Shown: in pieces, positions 34,301 through 48,983 of the stretch
How the letters are laid out: each line of letters starts with the position of its first letter
Position numbering within the stretch: the first letter of the stretch is position 1
NCBI GenBank assembly: GCA_023079485.1
Contig: CM041097.1
Location: 18,149,158 to 18,213,157 of the forward strand
Direction: 5' to 3'
Length of the DNA stretch: 64,000 nt
Source: Archilochus colubris
Taxonomy: Eukaryota > Chordata > Aves > Apodiformes > Trochilidae
Notes under the pieces: generated by a model
Told to the model about the DNA's origin: nothing
The model's database searches: none
The model's input: only the letters and a program-made list of their open reading frames with translations
Made by a program: the position numbers and the translations under genes

Positions 34301-37300
34301 ACTCCAGGAAAGTGCCAACTAAATATTCCACAAAGTGCTTGCAGATCTTGTGCAATGTTTCCCCTGGTCTTTCCCAGCTGTTTTTTAGCATTGATCTAAT
34401 ATTTCCCCCATGAGCAGGGGAATTTTTGTGACATTAAACATAGTGGGGAGGTCGTGTTTCCATGTAGGAATGAAGTGACTGCTCTGATTCTTTGGAAGAA
34501 GTGTTCAGTGTTCCTCTTCACCAAAAATTGCTGGTCCAGAGTGGTTCTTGAGCATTTGGTTTCTTCTGTTTGCCTGTGGCTTCTCCAAAGGAAATAAGGT
34601 GGTTTTAGTATCACAATTCAGACTACTCCAAACAGCATATAACACTTTGGTTTCCTACTGCATTGATAGGCTTTGGATCAGGCTCTTAACAGTCTGCAGA
34701 ACACTTAAACACTTACATCAAACACTTAAACTTTAAAAACTCTGCTAAAGGAGAGAGCTTTATGCCAGCTGTCCACAGCCTGAGGAATTTAGGTTATGTG
34801 GATGCACAGCCATGCAAATCTTGCCAGTCTCATGAAACAACATTCACTTCACCAACAGTTCTTTTTTCTTTGAAACAACATGACCTAAAGAAAGACTGAT
34901 GAGACCTAATAAGCACAAGTTTTGTGCTTTGTTCAGTGCTTGCTGTTTTCATTCTAGGCCCAGTTCTGAGTTGTGGCACTGCAGGCATGAAGCCCATCAC
35001 CTCTCTGTTTGACTTGGGGAAGCACAGGAATCATTATGCAGGTTGGGGTCTCTCACTAGGCTCACAGAGCAAGCAAAACCCATGGTGTAGTTTGCAAAGC
35101 TTGTTATTTTTGTGGGGTTTTTTGTGTTAAAGATTTGCTTGTTTGTTTTCAGTACTGATTAATTGGAGAGGAACCATAAGGCAGGCTTCAAGGCTCAACT
35201 TTTGAGGTCCTGAAATCAATCTAGAGCGACTGTTGCTCCAAATAAAACTAGCTGTATAAATACACCATCCTATAAATATTTCAGAGATACTATTGGACTG
35301 AAACAATATCCCAGACGTTGCTTCTAAGATTTATTGTCTGGGAATTTGAAAAATATTCTGTAGAATCTCTATTACCACTATCAGGCTCTGATCCTCTTTA
35401 CTCTCATTGCTGGCAGCACACACTGCAGCATCTTGTTCTTCCTATCTGCTTAATCCTAGCAAGAATAAACTAGTTTTTGGAAACAGCAGTCTTAGGAAAG
35501 AAAACATCAGACTTTATATAAACCAGACTTAGGGCTCATAGAGAGGAGTGCCCTTGTCCTTGCTACACTGAGTAGTTGTTGCATGAGTAACCAGTGTGGG
35601 CACAGGGAGCACCTTTGGTGTCTTTGTTCTGTGGTGAGCTGTAGTGAAACCTCCAAGTTCATTTGTCTCCTGCTGGGCACAAGCCAAGGAGAGAAGCACT
35701 TTTTAGTGCTACTGACAATATCTGAATGTCCCTGGGCTTTAAAAAGCACACTGTGTTCTGCAGCAGTCACTGTGTGTTTCTCCTGCAATGTTGAGTTAGT
35801 GCAGTTTAGTTTGGTATTTGCATGTTTTGACTTTTTAATTTATTCATTGTGAACATACAGCTGAGACAAAGCTCCAGGATGCAGACAGCACTGGGATGCC
35901 TGAATGAGAAGACAAACTGTTCTGTACTGCCACAGGGTGATGGCAACTACGTGAGTTCACACTTAGTTTTCACATTTCACATAAATGAGTTTACATTTTG
36001 ATGCTTCCTTAGGGAGCTGTTTGGCATCCTTGTGTAAACAACAAGGCCTTCCTTGCCCAGAACAGGCTTCTATCCCAACCTCAGCAGGCATCTTAAAACC
36101 CCCCCAGAAGTCTGAACCATCCTTGGGAAGGACCTGCATCCCCATACAGCTCTGCTCTTCTGCCCTACAGCTTTGCTGCCACAATCCTTGAAGATTTCAG
36201 TGCCAGAATTTCTCCAGCAGTAGCAGAGGAGTCCCTGCTCTTCCCAGGGAGGCTCCCATCTGGAAAAGCTCTCAGGGTAGTTGAACACTGCAGATTCTGC
36301 TGTCTTGGTAGCAGCAGGTGGCAGGACCAGGGCTGCAGCACAGCCCATCCTCTACAATCACTTTGAAATGAGCTCTCTGGGGCTGCTTGCCCTTGCAGGT
36401 AGCAGGTGTCTGCTCACTGCTTCTTAAGTACCAATACATTGGGAACCAAATGATGACTGGTGATGGGTCAGAGTTTCTCTAACTAGTCAAGCAATTTAGT
36501 TACTTAATAATTAACTGTGGAGACTTGCCCTAAGGAAAAAACCTGTATGACTAATTTTTTTTTAATGGAAAAAAATACTGTTGCTAGGAAACAATAGATG
36601 GGGGTTGCTCTTAGCTGGTGTATTTTCAGTGGATTGAAAAACAGGTATGACAATTTAAAAAAAAAAAAAAAGAACAGATCACAGTGCACAAATGATGTTA
36701 TTTCAGAGCAGAAGTCTGCAAGTGGTTAGTCCTGTGTAGTGCTTCCCACCAAAGACCAAAGGAACTCTTCTGCCTGAGTGAAATCCAGGGGCTTTTACCA
36801 GAAGAACTAACAGGGCAGGACACCACACAAAGTCTTCTTATTAATGCTGGTCACCAACAGGTTTATGTGACAAATTAGAGTGTTTTTCATTTGGACTCAG
36901 AAACCATTTTGTTTGTGGATATTCTGGTATTCTGGTGATCTTGTCCAGTGGTCATGTACACAAGGATTCCTTCCTGAATTGCTTGTGGTGTGGTAGGGAC
37001 TTCTTTGTAATTGGGTTGAGTGTTGTGTCCTTGTCCAAATACTGTATTTGTTTGGAGTGGCAAAATCTTGTAAGGCAAAGGGATTTTCCACCTATTATTA
37101 GACCAAGTCATTGAGTTAAAAAGAACAAAGTTTTCTGGTGTGCAAGCTCTTTTTTTAAAAGATGTTTTGGGGCTCCTCTGGGATTTTTAAATGACACAAA
37201 GAATGAATTAATAAGCCTAAATTTGTGGATTTTTCCAATGTATCATTTAGTCATCTGAACATTAATACATGCTAAAAACCTTGCCTCCCTTCTGTTACTG

Positions 37301-37488
37301 GAAACATCTCAACCTGAACTCACAAACCTTCACTTGGGAATTACAAAACCTCACATTGCAGAATTTTAAAGGAATCCATGGAGTCCTACTTGCCACGTTT
37401 TCATGTTTAAATCTGATTAGTTGTAAAATTCTCCAGAGCTTAACTGAGAAAGTTTAAAATTGGGAGGAGAGAATATCTAGGGAATTAA

Positions 37489-37503
37489 AATATATATATA
37501 TAT
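37489..37503. repeat. Short (TA)n run
   Basis: About seven to eight TA units in intergenic DNA. Confidence 0.8.
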
Positions 37504-38829
37504 CCTGGAATTTGTTTTATTTCCTCATAAGACAGAAAATTGTAGCTGGACATGAGGCTGATCTTTCAAGCAAAAGAGCCTTCAGCTAAGTCTGGTAACA
37601 GCTTTTTGAGCTGGTGTTTTGTGAGCAGTAAAATTAGAGATACCATAAAAGATCTGTTGGTTTGCAAGTACTTTTTTTGAATCCTCTGTGTGCTGCTCAA
37701 ATATCTGTCTTAGAATAATGGGGTTTTTTTATCCTTTCAAGTCTTTTCCAGCTTTTTGCCTCAGAGTTACTCTGAAATTGTCTGGGATAACACAGGTTCA
37801 GTGCTTATGGATTAAATCCTAATGTGAACCTGACTTGCTTGCAAAACTGAATTATTTCCAGAAGAACATCCCTCTTACTTGTGAGAAATGCTGTTTCAGC
37901 CAAAGGCAAATTGGTTTGGGGGAGAAAAAAGGGTGGTCCCAGAATCTGATTTCCTTCATAAAATCATAGGTGTTTGAAAATTAACTTTGAGGACCAAGAT
38001 CAGTTCTTCTTATGGGAATTAATTTTTTTTTTTTTGCAATTTAAAAAATTCATCATTTTTTAAAAATAAAAACTGAAATGTAGCATCTTAAATCATAGCT
38101 TCATGATGTTTTGTTCCTCTGAAAACACTGATATTTTTTTATTTAACTCCATTTGTAAGCAGCAAATGTACAGAGGCTGTCAGACACCCAGAAATGTAAA
38201 TAATCAGTGTCCTGCCTGTCACAGGGCTCCCTGGGGGAACTCTGTTCCTTGTCTGCTTGTGGTTGCTTCCCTGCAATCCTGACAGCAGGCAGCAGTGGCA
38301 CAGAAAGGAATGATCCCAGTCTGCTTTCCCTTCAGGGTATCCCAGAAAACCATTTATACCCCCTGAGAGGAGAAGGGGAACAGCCACAAGGGCCAAACCC
38401 GTTTGGAAGGACTCAGTCACGATGAGGTCTGCTTGTTGTGTTCTGGATATTTAGAAAAAAATTAACTATTTGCTTTCTTTAGCCTCACAACCTCCCATAA
38501 AGTCACAGCAAGGCTGTGTTTGGTGGAGCAAACACAATTTTGATGCTTTTAAAGCACACTGCTTGCTACAAGCACTCACACCAGGATCAAGACTGCCCAT
38601 GATAGTGCACAGATCATCTCACAGGGAGTTTATCTTGAAAGGGGTCAGTTCAATGGTTAAGGAAAAATCAGGTTTTTTTTTAAGTAGAACCTGGCTTTGT
38701 TGAAGTGAACCAAGTCATTTTGCTCAGAAATTTTCCCTTTCATAATAAACCCATGCAATAGAGCTGTGGAAGTTTATTACATTTTATGCTGGCTCCATGA
38801 CATTTTACTGAATTAAAATATTCTTGTGG

Positions 38830-38850
38830 CTTTTTTTTTTTTTTTTTTCC
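38830..38850 (+). repeat. Poly-T tract
   Basis: A T run of about 20 bases. I could not recognise a retrocopied sequence on the far side, so it is recorded as a simple homopolymer. Confidence 0.85.
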
Positions 38851-41800
38851 TTTATTAATCTGAGACAAGTATGTATGCCATAGTGCTGGGAGCACTCAAG
38901 TCATGGAAAGCTGTCACCCATTTCCCAAGCTAGAGATGCTAGAGGAAAGATAGGATCACAGGGATATTTAAGGACATTCCTTTTAAAAATAGCAAGAGAC
39001 TGAGTGGAATTGGTCTGCAGAAGTAGTTTGCTATATTCTTAGAGAACTTTCCTAACAATAGAAGATCAGATGTCTGTGGACACAGATGTATGTTAAAATG
39101 TATAGTCAGGATAGTTTGCATCCTGGTATTTAATATACCAATGGCCCAATGATTAAATATATTCTCCTAATTTCCTCTTGGGCTATGTCTAATCCCACAA
39201 ACCTAACCAGGATCTGAAAAATGTAGCAGTAATTTCAAAAAGCTCTGAATTTTATCTTTCTTTGTGGCTTGGTCACAATAGTTTTAACTCAAGTAACGCC
39301 TGAAAATTAAATTATTATTGTTTTTTAAATCAGAAAATAAAGTTCAGAATAGAAATAATCCAAGCCCTTTTGCATAACTTTTGCCCAGTGCTGCAGGGGA
39401 AAATCTCTGTCCCTGGCTTCTTGCAGTGGAAAATGTTTGCAGAGTTTGCATGGGATGTAAATTAAAGCAAGGGAAAGTCAGAGGAAAGCTGACAGTGACT
39501 CTGCTTTAAAGAAAACAAAGTGAAAGTCAGTGGGAGCCTGGCTGCCCTGGAATGCCTGCCCCAGTTGTGAACTGTGAAATCCAGATGGTTTTCCTCCTGG
39601 AGCAGGGAACATTGCTGTCCCTGGCCTGGCCAGTGCTCCCCAGCACTTGGACCTGTGCTGCCACACCAGGGCATGGCAGAGGGTGGCTTTCCAGACAAAG
39701 TATTTTAAACACCAAAGCAGCTCCATTAATTCCAGATATTTTAACAGATGAAATGTCCTGCAGAATGCTGCTTTTATTCAGTACCAATAGAAACTTTCCT
39801 ACGCTGCCAGTATTGAGCTTGTTTGGATGTGACATCTAAAAGGAGATGATTCAGAGTTCCCCAGAACCAGAACACAGATTGCAGTCACACTGGTTACTTT
39901 GGGCCATGCCAAATTCTCCCCTGAACTGCTGAATTCAAAGGACCAAGGGGAAGGTTCTGCCCAGAGCTTGGCAGAGTGGCCAGAGCCTGCTGCACATTTG
40001 GATCTCTTGATGTATAATAGCAAACTGCATTTCAAATTGGGACATAAATATATCAGTGTTGTCAGACACCTGTTAAACCCAAGTGTGTGTCCTCCTTCCT
40101 GATGAGGATGGGAGAGAAGAAAGTAGCTCCCTTTTTTGCAGCCCTCTAAAATGTTAATGCCTCTCATCTCATAACCAAAGAATTTAATCCTGCTCAGGGG
40201 ACTCACAGCCTGCAGGACTACAAGGTCACATCCCATGCTGGAGACTTTCCAGTGTTGTTTGGTTTTTTTTTTTGAGGTGTTGATGTTAATCAGCTTTCAA
40301 GGGCAGGGTGGCATGTTTAATGATAATGGGGGTGTCTAATAGTAGAGCTTTTGCTAGCTATCTCCTGCATGCCTTACTTCCATCCCATCCATCAAGATTA
40401 ACTACAGTTTATTACATTCAGCTTCCCTTCAAGGGGTGTCATTACAGGCGTTTAATCATTTGTAAGGTTTATCCAATCACCTAAAGGATCCTGGAAAGGT
40501 GTTTAAGCTCAAAGGATGCACACACAGATTGATTTGGGATGAGATGAAGGCTTCAGCTTGTCAGAAATTTTATTTAGTAAAGAGGAACTCATTCTGCCCC
40601 ACATCACTTTCCCTCTAAGGCAGATGCTGTCTGGTCCTTATGTAGCCATGTTTATGCAACTGCTTTTAAACCAAACTTGGTTGCCCCCAGGATGCTCAGA
40701 ATACCCTCAGTGCTGCCTTTTAACTCCTCTCCAATGAATCTCTTCTCAAAACCTGATCCACCATATCCCTCACCTGCCTCGTTTCTACCCCAGGAGCAGA
40801 TGCAGAATCCCAGCCACATCTCTGATTCCTTTTGGTGGTGAACATAGCCCAGAGCTGTTGCTTCTGTAAATATTAAAGTGATGATACACAGTGTGCTACA
40901 GAGCTTGTTAAATCCATCAGTGCCCATTTCCCCAGGCACACAGCAGAGCCTGGCAGGCCCAGGGGCACTGCTCTCATTGCAGGTGGTCAGACAGGGCTGG
41001 AAGTGCCAGAGAAATGTACAAAATCCTCTTGTTCTTTTCCTCAATGGGAAGGTGGGAGCTGCTCATTCATTCATAACCTACCTACACTTGTGAGTAAGCA
41101 GAATAAATAGAATAAACCAGATTTTATTAGATTGAATTCCTAAAGGATTTCAGAAAGGGAAATTCCTCGGAAGTGAAGGAAGGAAATGGAGTAGTAGTAG
41201 ATGCTTCCTTTCTTCCCAAAACATTATAGAGGGATGAATTTAATACAAGATGCTTGAGAAATGGAACAGCTTCTTAGCTCTGTTAGGAAACTGCAAATAA
41301 AACCTGGGAAGTGACAGTGTCTGATGTCTCAGGGATTGATTGGAACATCCTCCTGTAACATTCAGATCCTCAGACCAGATCATGACATTAGGAAAATTAA
41401 GTGAGACTCTTAGGGATGCTACTGATAGCCTCAAGTTTGAAACCCCATCTACCTCAGTGAAGTTTGGAAAACTTAAACAGTGTCTGCATTAAGACCCCAA
41501 GGAGATTGCCTGGAGCCCATATGTAAATTATTAAATTCTACATGTAATGGAACCCAATATTCTTGGAAAACGAAGCAGCAGCTAAATGGAAACTTTGGCT
41601 ATTACTCTATTCCTGTTTCATGCTAAAATATTTTCAAGATCAAAGTTCTGTTATTAAAACAATGGGCATAAAAATAACAAAATTACATTTTGTAAAACAA
41701 ACAGATTCCTTGTATCTGAGAGGCATTTCACAGAAACCTTTATTTTGAAATAGTAATACGTTACAGATTCCTTTGCTGCACTCCTTTGATTCATTCATTA

Positions 41801-42578
41801 AAATATTTTTAATTCTGGCATGTTGCAAAGCTCTAAATAAAAGCATTTTAGTTACATAAATACAGACTCTGTGGACTCAACAGTAATATAGTACGTTTGG
41901 AAAGCTGTCATTTATTCTGAAAATATACAAAGCCCAAACCACAGACAGAATTTTCTGTACATTGTAAACATTCTCACAGTATGGGTATAAATATCCCTTC
42001 TTTGATTCATTGCATGCCAGGTTTTCAAGTAAAGAGATAGAAAAAGAAACTAAAGAAAGGGGATTATAAATTTAGCAAGACACTTTAAGGCAGTGAAAGC
42101 CAAGCAAGAAAAGAGCTTACAGAGTTTTAGGACACTGTATACAGAAAAGACCATAAAATGATAATAACAATAGCAGATAATACAATCTCATATTTATATC
42201 ACTTTGATCTGCTGAGATCTCCTCAAGCTGTGGTGTATTTAAGGGGTTTTTCTGGTGGTTGTAGGCAGAGATCACAGTGCTGGGAAGCTCTTGGATCTCA
42301 GGGGGAGGTTTGAGAACATTCTAACAGGGTCACTGAGAAACCTCCTTCCATCCAGTGGGCAGAGTGAGTGCATTTACAGCACTGAAGTTGTCAATGGTAC
42401 AGAGTCTTTCCAAGGCTGATTTTCCTCACTTTGGTTGTGCAGTGCTTACCAGAAAGCAGGAGCAATTCTAAAGTGAGTTCATGGTGCTGTCTGGAGTGTA
42501 GGAGGAGATGCTCTCACTGTCTACACCCATATCTGATGATTGGCAGTGCCATTGGTATCTCCAGTTCTCCTACATCTT

Positions 42579-42825
42579 GGAGCAACACCTTGGTTTGGTG
42601 TCCAATTCCTTTTTTTTTGCTTGTTTAGGGGTTAAAAAACATATGTAGATTCCTGGTTCTAGGAACCAAACCCTTTTTTAAGGAGAGGGCAGAGGTTTAA
42701 TATCGGAGCAACACCTTGGTTTGGTGTCCAACTTCATTTCTTTTGGTCAAGGGTTAACAAACTTATGTAGGCTCCTGCTTCTAGGAACCAAACCCTTTTT
42801 TAAGGAGAGGGCAGAGCTTGGAGCA
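42579..42825 (+). repeat. 126-bp direct tandem duplication
   Basis: A unit starting GGAGCAACACCTTGGTTTGG occurs at 42579 and again at 42705. Both copies contain the TTGGTGTCCAA, TATGTAG, TCTAGGAACCAAACCC and AAGGAGAGGGCAGAG blocks. The copies differ by scattered substitutions and small indels, so the duplication is not recent. A partial third start (CTTGGAGCA) follows at about 42817. It matches no repeat family I recognise. Confidence 0.92.
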
Positions 42826-45416
42826 GTTATCATCTCCCCCTGCTATTCCACCTACAAGAAGCAGAGTCCCTGGGCCATGGTGAGAGGTTGGCTGAGGGGC
42901 TGGCTCCCTGCAGGGCTGCTGCAGAGAGGAGCTGAATAATGCTTCATTTTACATGTAAATTTATGTAAATGTCACTGAGTCTAAAGTAAATTGAGAAACT
43001 AATTATTTTGGTGCCTTTCCTTTTAAAAACATCTTTGCACTGTCTTTTAAAGTTGTATTGAAAAATGCAGGCCCAGTTAGAGGAAATCCTGAAGCCTTTC
43101 TGAAGCTGAACTCCTCTTAGGAGACTTCTTTGCTCTTTTCCTGGCAGAGCTCCCAGTGCCTCGACAGCAGTTTTATCTGTGGAAAGCCCTGGGTATTTTG
43201 CATGACACTGAAGAGCTAAAATGATTTCTAAATGGAGCAAAAAAATGGCCAATATGTATTGTTCTAAGAAAGATTGCTCTTTGGCTGGCCCAGAGGGGAC
43301 GTATTGTAAATATGATTTAAACATGTCTCTGCTACTACTGTCTGATCTTATCATCAGATGTTGCTGTGGAATTTGTCTACGCAGACCCTAGAAAGGAAAA
43401 CCAGATTGAGAGCATTAGCTTATGCTGTGAGAAAATATCTCCAACTTGCTTTGTCTGGCATTTAAAAAAACCCAAAAAACCCAACCCAACAACCAGCCAG
43501 CATTAAAAATATTCTATAGAAAGGGAAACAAACATTAACGTGCTGCCTCTCTACTTTTATCTCTCAGAACTGAAAACGTAAGTGCTGCTTATTGAGTCTT
43601 TGATGTCAGAAAAGCAACATTTTTCTCTGGCCCTGTCTGACTGTTGTGATGAACTTCAGGATTTCATCTGTCTTCCTGACACTAAGAGCACAACATGCCT
43701 CTGAGCAGAATCACTGCCTGGAATCTGATTACAATAGAGAAGCAGCAAGCTCTTTTCAAGGTTCTTTGTGTTAAAAATCTTGTATTTGTCCAATAAATCA
43801 TTAGTCTTCTCACAGATTGGACTAGAGAAGGCTGACTTCTTGTCAGAATTTTTCCCAGCCAGCAGCATATCACACTAGATATGTTGTGATTGGGGTTTTA
43901 TTTTATTTTTTTGAGGAGTAGCTCAGTAATACACAGCACTGGGGAATGAAGATGACAAGGCCTATGGATGTCTGAAATAAAATGCAGTTTGAGAACTGCT
44001 CAGAATTAGGTTTGCAGGGCCAAAGCTTTTTATATCATCATTTTCTAAGCACTGAAACACATGGAAATCCTGGAAAGTGCTGTGCATTAAGAATAATATT
44101 TGCATTTTAAAGTTGTTTTCAATGAATCCAGACAAGATGAGGAGGTGATTGGGTATGAGGAAATACTTACACAAACCTGGTAAGATTACCATTTAGTTCA
44201 GATCATAGGATGTCTCTTTATAGATACCAAAGATTACTAAGGTAAAGTACCCAGAACAGTCAGTCAGTGTAATCCCTATGAGTCTCAGCACTGTCAGAGG
44301 CAGGATGGTGATAATTTCAGTAGAGAAATGATGTGGGTGTGTGGGGAGGCTCAGAAAATCACTGCACATCCAAGTCCACTCTCATTTCTCCACGTGATGT
44401 GAACCAACACCAAACTGATCTACCTTGGCCTCTGCTTGCAGTCAAACCTTCTGCTGGAGTGGGAAGATCCTCCCTGAAGGATAATTATAATTAAACACAT
44501 GATGAAGATAAATGGAGAACAAATATGAGCAGTTTTCTGGTTCTTTTTGCATGGCTGTGGCCATTCACAGACTGGGTGTTGTGTGGCTGGGTCTGTACTG
44601 AAAGGAATCTTTTGCTGCTCAAAATGAACAGGCAAATCCTCAGCTTAGGGTAGGAACTGGGGACCCTGAAAAACTAATTCTGGGACCTAGAACTTGGATA
44701 TATTCCCAGTTTGCCTGCTAAGAGAGCACTGGGATTAACTAGGTTGAGTCTACATGTTCTTCAGGATGCTGGGTGCAATGTGTGGGTTTCAGACAGCTGT
44801 GGGAATGTAGAAAAACCCAGCCTGGGACATGTTTTAGGCTTTAGATTTCAAACTGTGAGACAGGAGAGGTAACAAGGAGCTTCTATGAGCAGAACTGTGG
44901 AATTTAGGAAAATGCTTAGGAGAGGTTGGCATGGTTAGAAAAAATAAATAAATTGTATCTACAGGAGCTCTGAGTAAGAGTATAATCAAAAATAGACCTG
45001 AAGGTCCATGACTATGTGAAGAACAATAAATGAATTAATGGTAAGCCTGGGCAGATTCTGTGCAGTCCTTATATTTTTATAGAAAAATATTTATGGTTGA
45101 AGTAGTCTTGCACTTGTGTAAACAGAAGCTTCCATCTGGTAAGAGTACTGAAAAAGGGGTGAGGTTTGTCTATTTTGTATTATCTCAGCTGCTTTTTTGG
45201 CTTTTGTAGCTGCTGCTGCTGCTGCATTCTCTAACTCATGGGTTTTTCTGACTGTGTTTGGAAACAAAGGTGGGATTCAGCCAGTACATTATAAGAAAAC
45301 TGGTTCCCAAAAGTGCTAGTATTTTAAGCAAAAGTTTTATGACCAAATATTTGGAAAGAAAATCATCATCCAGTAAATGTCACATTTTAGTAATGTTTAT
45401 AATCTGCTTCTTTTCT

Positions 45417-45450
45417 CCTTTTTTTTTTTTTTTTTCTTTTTTTCTTTTTC
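45417..45450 (+). repeat. Poly-T / T-rich tract
   Basis: T runs interrupted by single C bases. No retrocopy was recognised next to it. Confidence 0.85.
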
Positions 45451-48400
45451 CTTCAGGAAAATGGCAGAAATCTTATTACCCCCTAGAGAATAACCCCATA
45501 ATCTAAATGCCAATGGCAAGAAAAACTGATCTGTAGCAGATAGCATAAGGGCATTTAAAAATCTGTCTTCCATAAATCCTGATTTGAAGTTATTTTGTTT
45601 CCATAAAGTATCTCAAGGAAGTTTACCCCCAGTTTGGAAGTCACAGTCAGTAGCTCTATATACCTGCACTCTTTTAGTCCCATTATTTTGTATATTTTGG
45701 AATGCAGAGCTTACATGGAGTATATCTCAATAAATGCCATAAGAAATGTTCTTTCTTTTGCCCTTGTGCCTGTTTTGAGGCAAACAAGAATACCAGTGAT
45801 GGGGATGTGTCCTTCTGCCTTTTGTTTTTCTGACTATTTGAATTCCAGATAGAAGATGACAAGGGCAAACTACACTTCTGAACTCTGACCTCTACTTTAA
45901 ATTGAATGTGAAGTCTAAATATCTTCCTTTTTCACTGTATCCAAAGAGAGGTTTGTCAGAGACATCTTATAACCTTGTGGCTGCAAGGGTATATCCTCTA
46001 TTAATTAAAAAAAAAGTTTTCTGAAGAAGTTCTGACCTGGTAGAATAGACAGGGGGCAAATGTGGTGAAGAAAGGCACATTGTTCCTGGAGACAAAGACA
46101 GGGGATCAATTTTCATAAATCTGCATTCCCAAGACAACTGTTCAAATCTGGTAAAAGGTCCAGTTCTTTGAACTTACATACCAGAAAGCTTTTTATTCCT
46201 CCTCTCCACAGCAGACAAGAGTACAGGTTAACTGTGTCCCTTCAATGTTATGCTTTAGGTGATTCAGTGAGAAATTCTTTAGGTCAAGGAGGGAAGGTAC
46301 TACCTGGTTCAAGAAAAAAAAAAGAATGCAAGGGTTACCTGTAGTGCCAGACCACATTTTAAAAGATTCAGTTTCCTCTGAGTTTTCAGAGTCCAGCTTT
46401 TTAATCTTCATGGTTTTAAATCCCTAAATGTTATAATTAGGGATTTAAAATGACTGAAAAAAATGCTTATTTATTCCTGGAATAGCACAGACCAAAATTC
46501 TAACCACGGGTGTCCTGCCTTGCTTAAAATCTTTTGGTTTGGAGTTCTTATTGCTATTTCTTCTTTCTCTCTACAGCTCCTCAGTGAGCCTAAATGATAG
46601 TATGAACTGGACATTATTTAACCACAGCAGGAAGCAGGCTCAGCATCTGCTTTTCCATACTCCAGTATGAATCTGACTTTGATTGCTAACACCAGATCCA
46701 CTCCAGTTTGCAAGTTCTCAGCAGACTTAGGCATCAGAATTATGTGCTTGGCCACTCATGCAGAATAAGCATATTCCAGCAATTATTTCCAGTGCTTGTG
46801 AAGTATAAAGACTTGCTTCAGTATTGCCCCCAATCATTTTAGTATGTATTGCATGTTTTGGTTAGAAGAGCTTCTAGGCATCCTGAGTGAAGTCCTTTTG
46901 TACCTGCATTAATATAAGAAAAGAAATGCATGGTCTAAAAACTCTCATTCTAAAAAAAAAAAAATGGGAAAAAAAAGGCAGAAGAAAAGAATAATTCCTA
47001 GACTGGGAGTTCTTTATGTCTCATATAGTGCTGCTTCTGTGTTTGTGCAGCACTCTGCAACTTCTTTCTTCTGGATCCTTGGGTAGGGAGATGATAGGAT
47101 AAGGTTTTAGGTGGTGTAACAATTGTGGGCACAGGTCTGTGAAGACAGAGGAAGGCACTACAGCTGCTGCAGAAACACACAATTAACTCCTAAAGCCCTT
47201 ATCTTTCTGTTTACCTTGTAGTTTTCTGTCTTTTTTAGTTTTTTAGTGTTTTCAAGCTTTTTCCCACCACCAGGAGGGTTAGAAGTGTACTTCCCTCAAA
47301 TGATGGAGTCCTGATGCAATCACAGTCCTTCCATCAGTGAGGCTTGAAGACAGAAAATCCATCAAGATTAGAGCTATAATTGAGGTCTCTGGGTCCAAGT
47401 TTGTCACTGTCAGGAGAGGAAAATGCCAGGAGCTAAGCTTGGGTTCATAGGATGAAGAGGTGGGCAGAGCCTTCTAACTAGAAGTTAAAACACCAGGAAC
47501 TGGATTTATGTTTCCTGGTCTGCAGTGTACAGACTGCAGAAATACTTGTAGGAAAGGAATGCAGCAGCTCCATGCATGGAATGCAGTCTGTTAAAAACCA
47601 CCACCAAACAACAAAAAACCCACCCAAAAAAGCAAGACAAAGCTGCTGAGATTTAAAAGTAGAAAATTCTTGGTTCTGCCAGACTGTAATGATGTGTGTC
47701 CTGGTAGCCTGAAGGAAGCTGCCAGCCCATCACCTTTGGATCTGGGAATAGGTTTGTGCATCTAAAGTGTCCTTTTCTTCTATAGCTACAGGCAGTGACA
47801 CCAAGTAAATGGTTCTGTGTTTTTAAGACAGGTTTAAAATGAAGACAAAATCATACCCAGTTTCTTTTGAAATGAATGTAAAGGGCTCCAGATGCAAACA
47901 CAGCATGTCAGCTCATTTTTAATTACAGTGCTTGTTTGGAGGAATATATGTAGATATGCACTTAGGATTTAAAGACAAGTTGATAAATAGAGCAGCTGAT
48001 CAGAGTCTCTACTGCTTTAACCAGGAGGAAGTTCTTTGAATAAGTGAAATTTACACCAGTTATAGAATCAGCTAATTAAATCAGTGTCCACAAAATATCT
48101 TGTAGTCAGTAGTGGGTATAGTCAGAATGGGGATTCCTCTATACCTGTCCCATAGTGTAGATAAATGTAAATGCTCTTGATTTCAAGGATGAAAGGGAAC
48201 ATTAGTGTAGCTAAAATTCCACTTCTCACCACTCCAGCCATTTGTTCTTTGATCCTTGTATTGTCAGAGACCTTTGCACAGCACTTCAGGGAATCATCTG
48301 AATTCTCAGAAATTACTCTTGGACACTCTTCTACTTTTTCATATACATTTTAAAGTTTATTTTTTGCTGTCTTACAGCCTCTGCTTTTCTGAAAAATCTA

Positions 48401-48946
48401 AAGGCATTTTGAGGGATAAATTCTGTTCTTTTTGGTGCAATCTGCACACTCGTGCCCTTAATTTGTGCTGTTGCTCCCTGCACTTTGGTGAGAACCAAGC
48501 TATTTGAGCTCTTGCACAGGACACTCAGCAATGGTCAAGACCTAAGGAGACTGTAAGTTCAAAATGACCACAATTTTTTTGGAAAGAATTTAAATTGACA
48601 TCATCAAGAAGACTGTAACACAGGTTATGTCTGGATGATAGAAAAGACTTGGAATATATCACAGAAAAGAAGAAACTTCAAAGCAGATGATTTATATTGA
48701 GGATTTATATTTATATGACTCCACTGTTTGTGTGTGGAGTTATTATAAAGGTTTTTCATCAATATGAAGAGTTGAAATATGGAATTAGCTCTTAACAAAT
48801 TGGAGAAGGGTATGCACTGGTAACTAAAGAATGTAACCTAAGCTCTGGTAGCCCTTTAATCTTCAGGTTCATAAAAGAAGTGATGTGTTCCTGACATCAC
48901 AACCTAGGTCATCTGAAAGGCATTGATTATTATGCTTTTCATTAGG

Positions 48947-48983
48947 AAAGACTGAGGGAGATAAAGACTGAGGGAGATAAAGG
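48947..48983 (+). repeat. 16-bp tandem duplication
   Basis: The unit AAAGACTGAGGGAGAT occurs twice without a spacer, followed by the first four bases of a third copy. Confidence 0.93.

Larger units (their letters stand above)
28360..42570. other. Intergenic DNA, no gene seen
   Basis: About 14 kb of AT-rich single-copy-looking sequence. Frames reach 145 codons (for example 40236-39799 minus, 41044-40652 minus) without recognisable domains, splice patterns or start context. It includes short simple repeats: T runs at 38022-38036 and 38830-38850, an A run at 36657-36671, and a TA run at 37489-37503. An AT-rich block with many TAAT cores is at 28828-28880. Confidence 0.65.

Noticed and set aside
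36887..37111. Two overlapping minus-strand frames rich in Gln, Thr and Asn, considered as a retroviral or gag-like remnant
   Set aside because: I could find no diagnostic motif (no zinc knuckle, protease, polymerase or integrase signature), and the length is near chance for the region.
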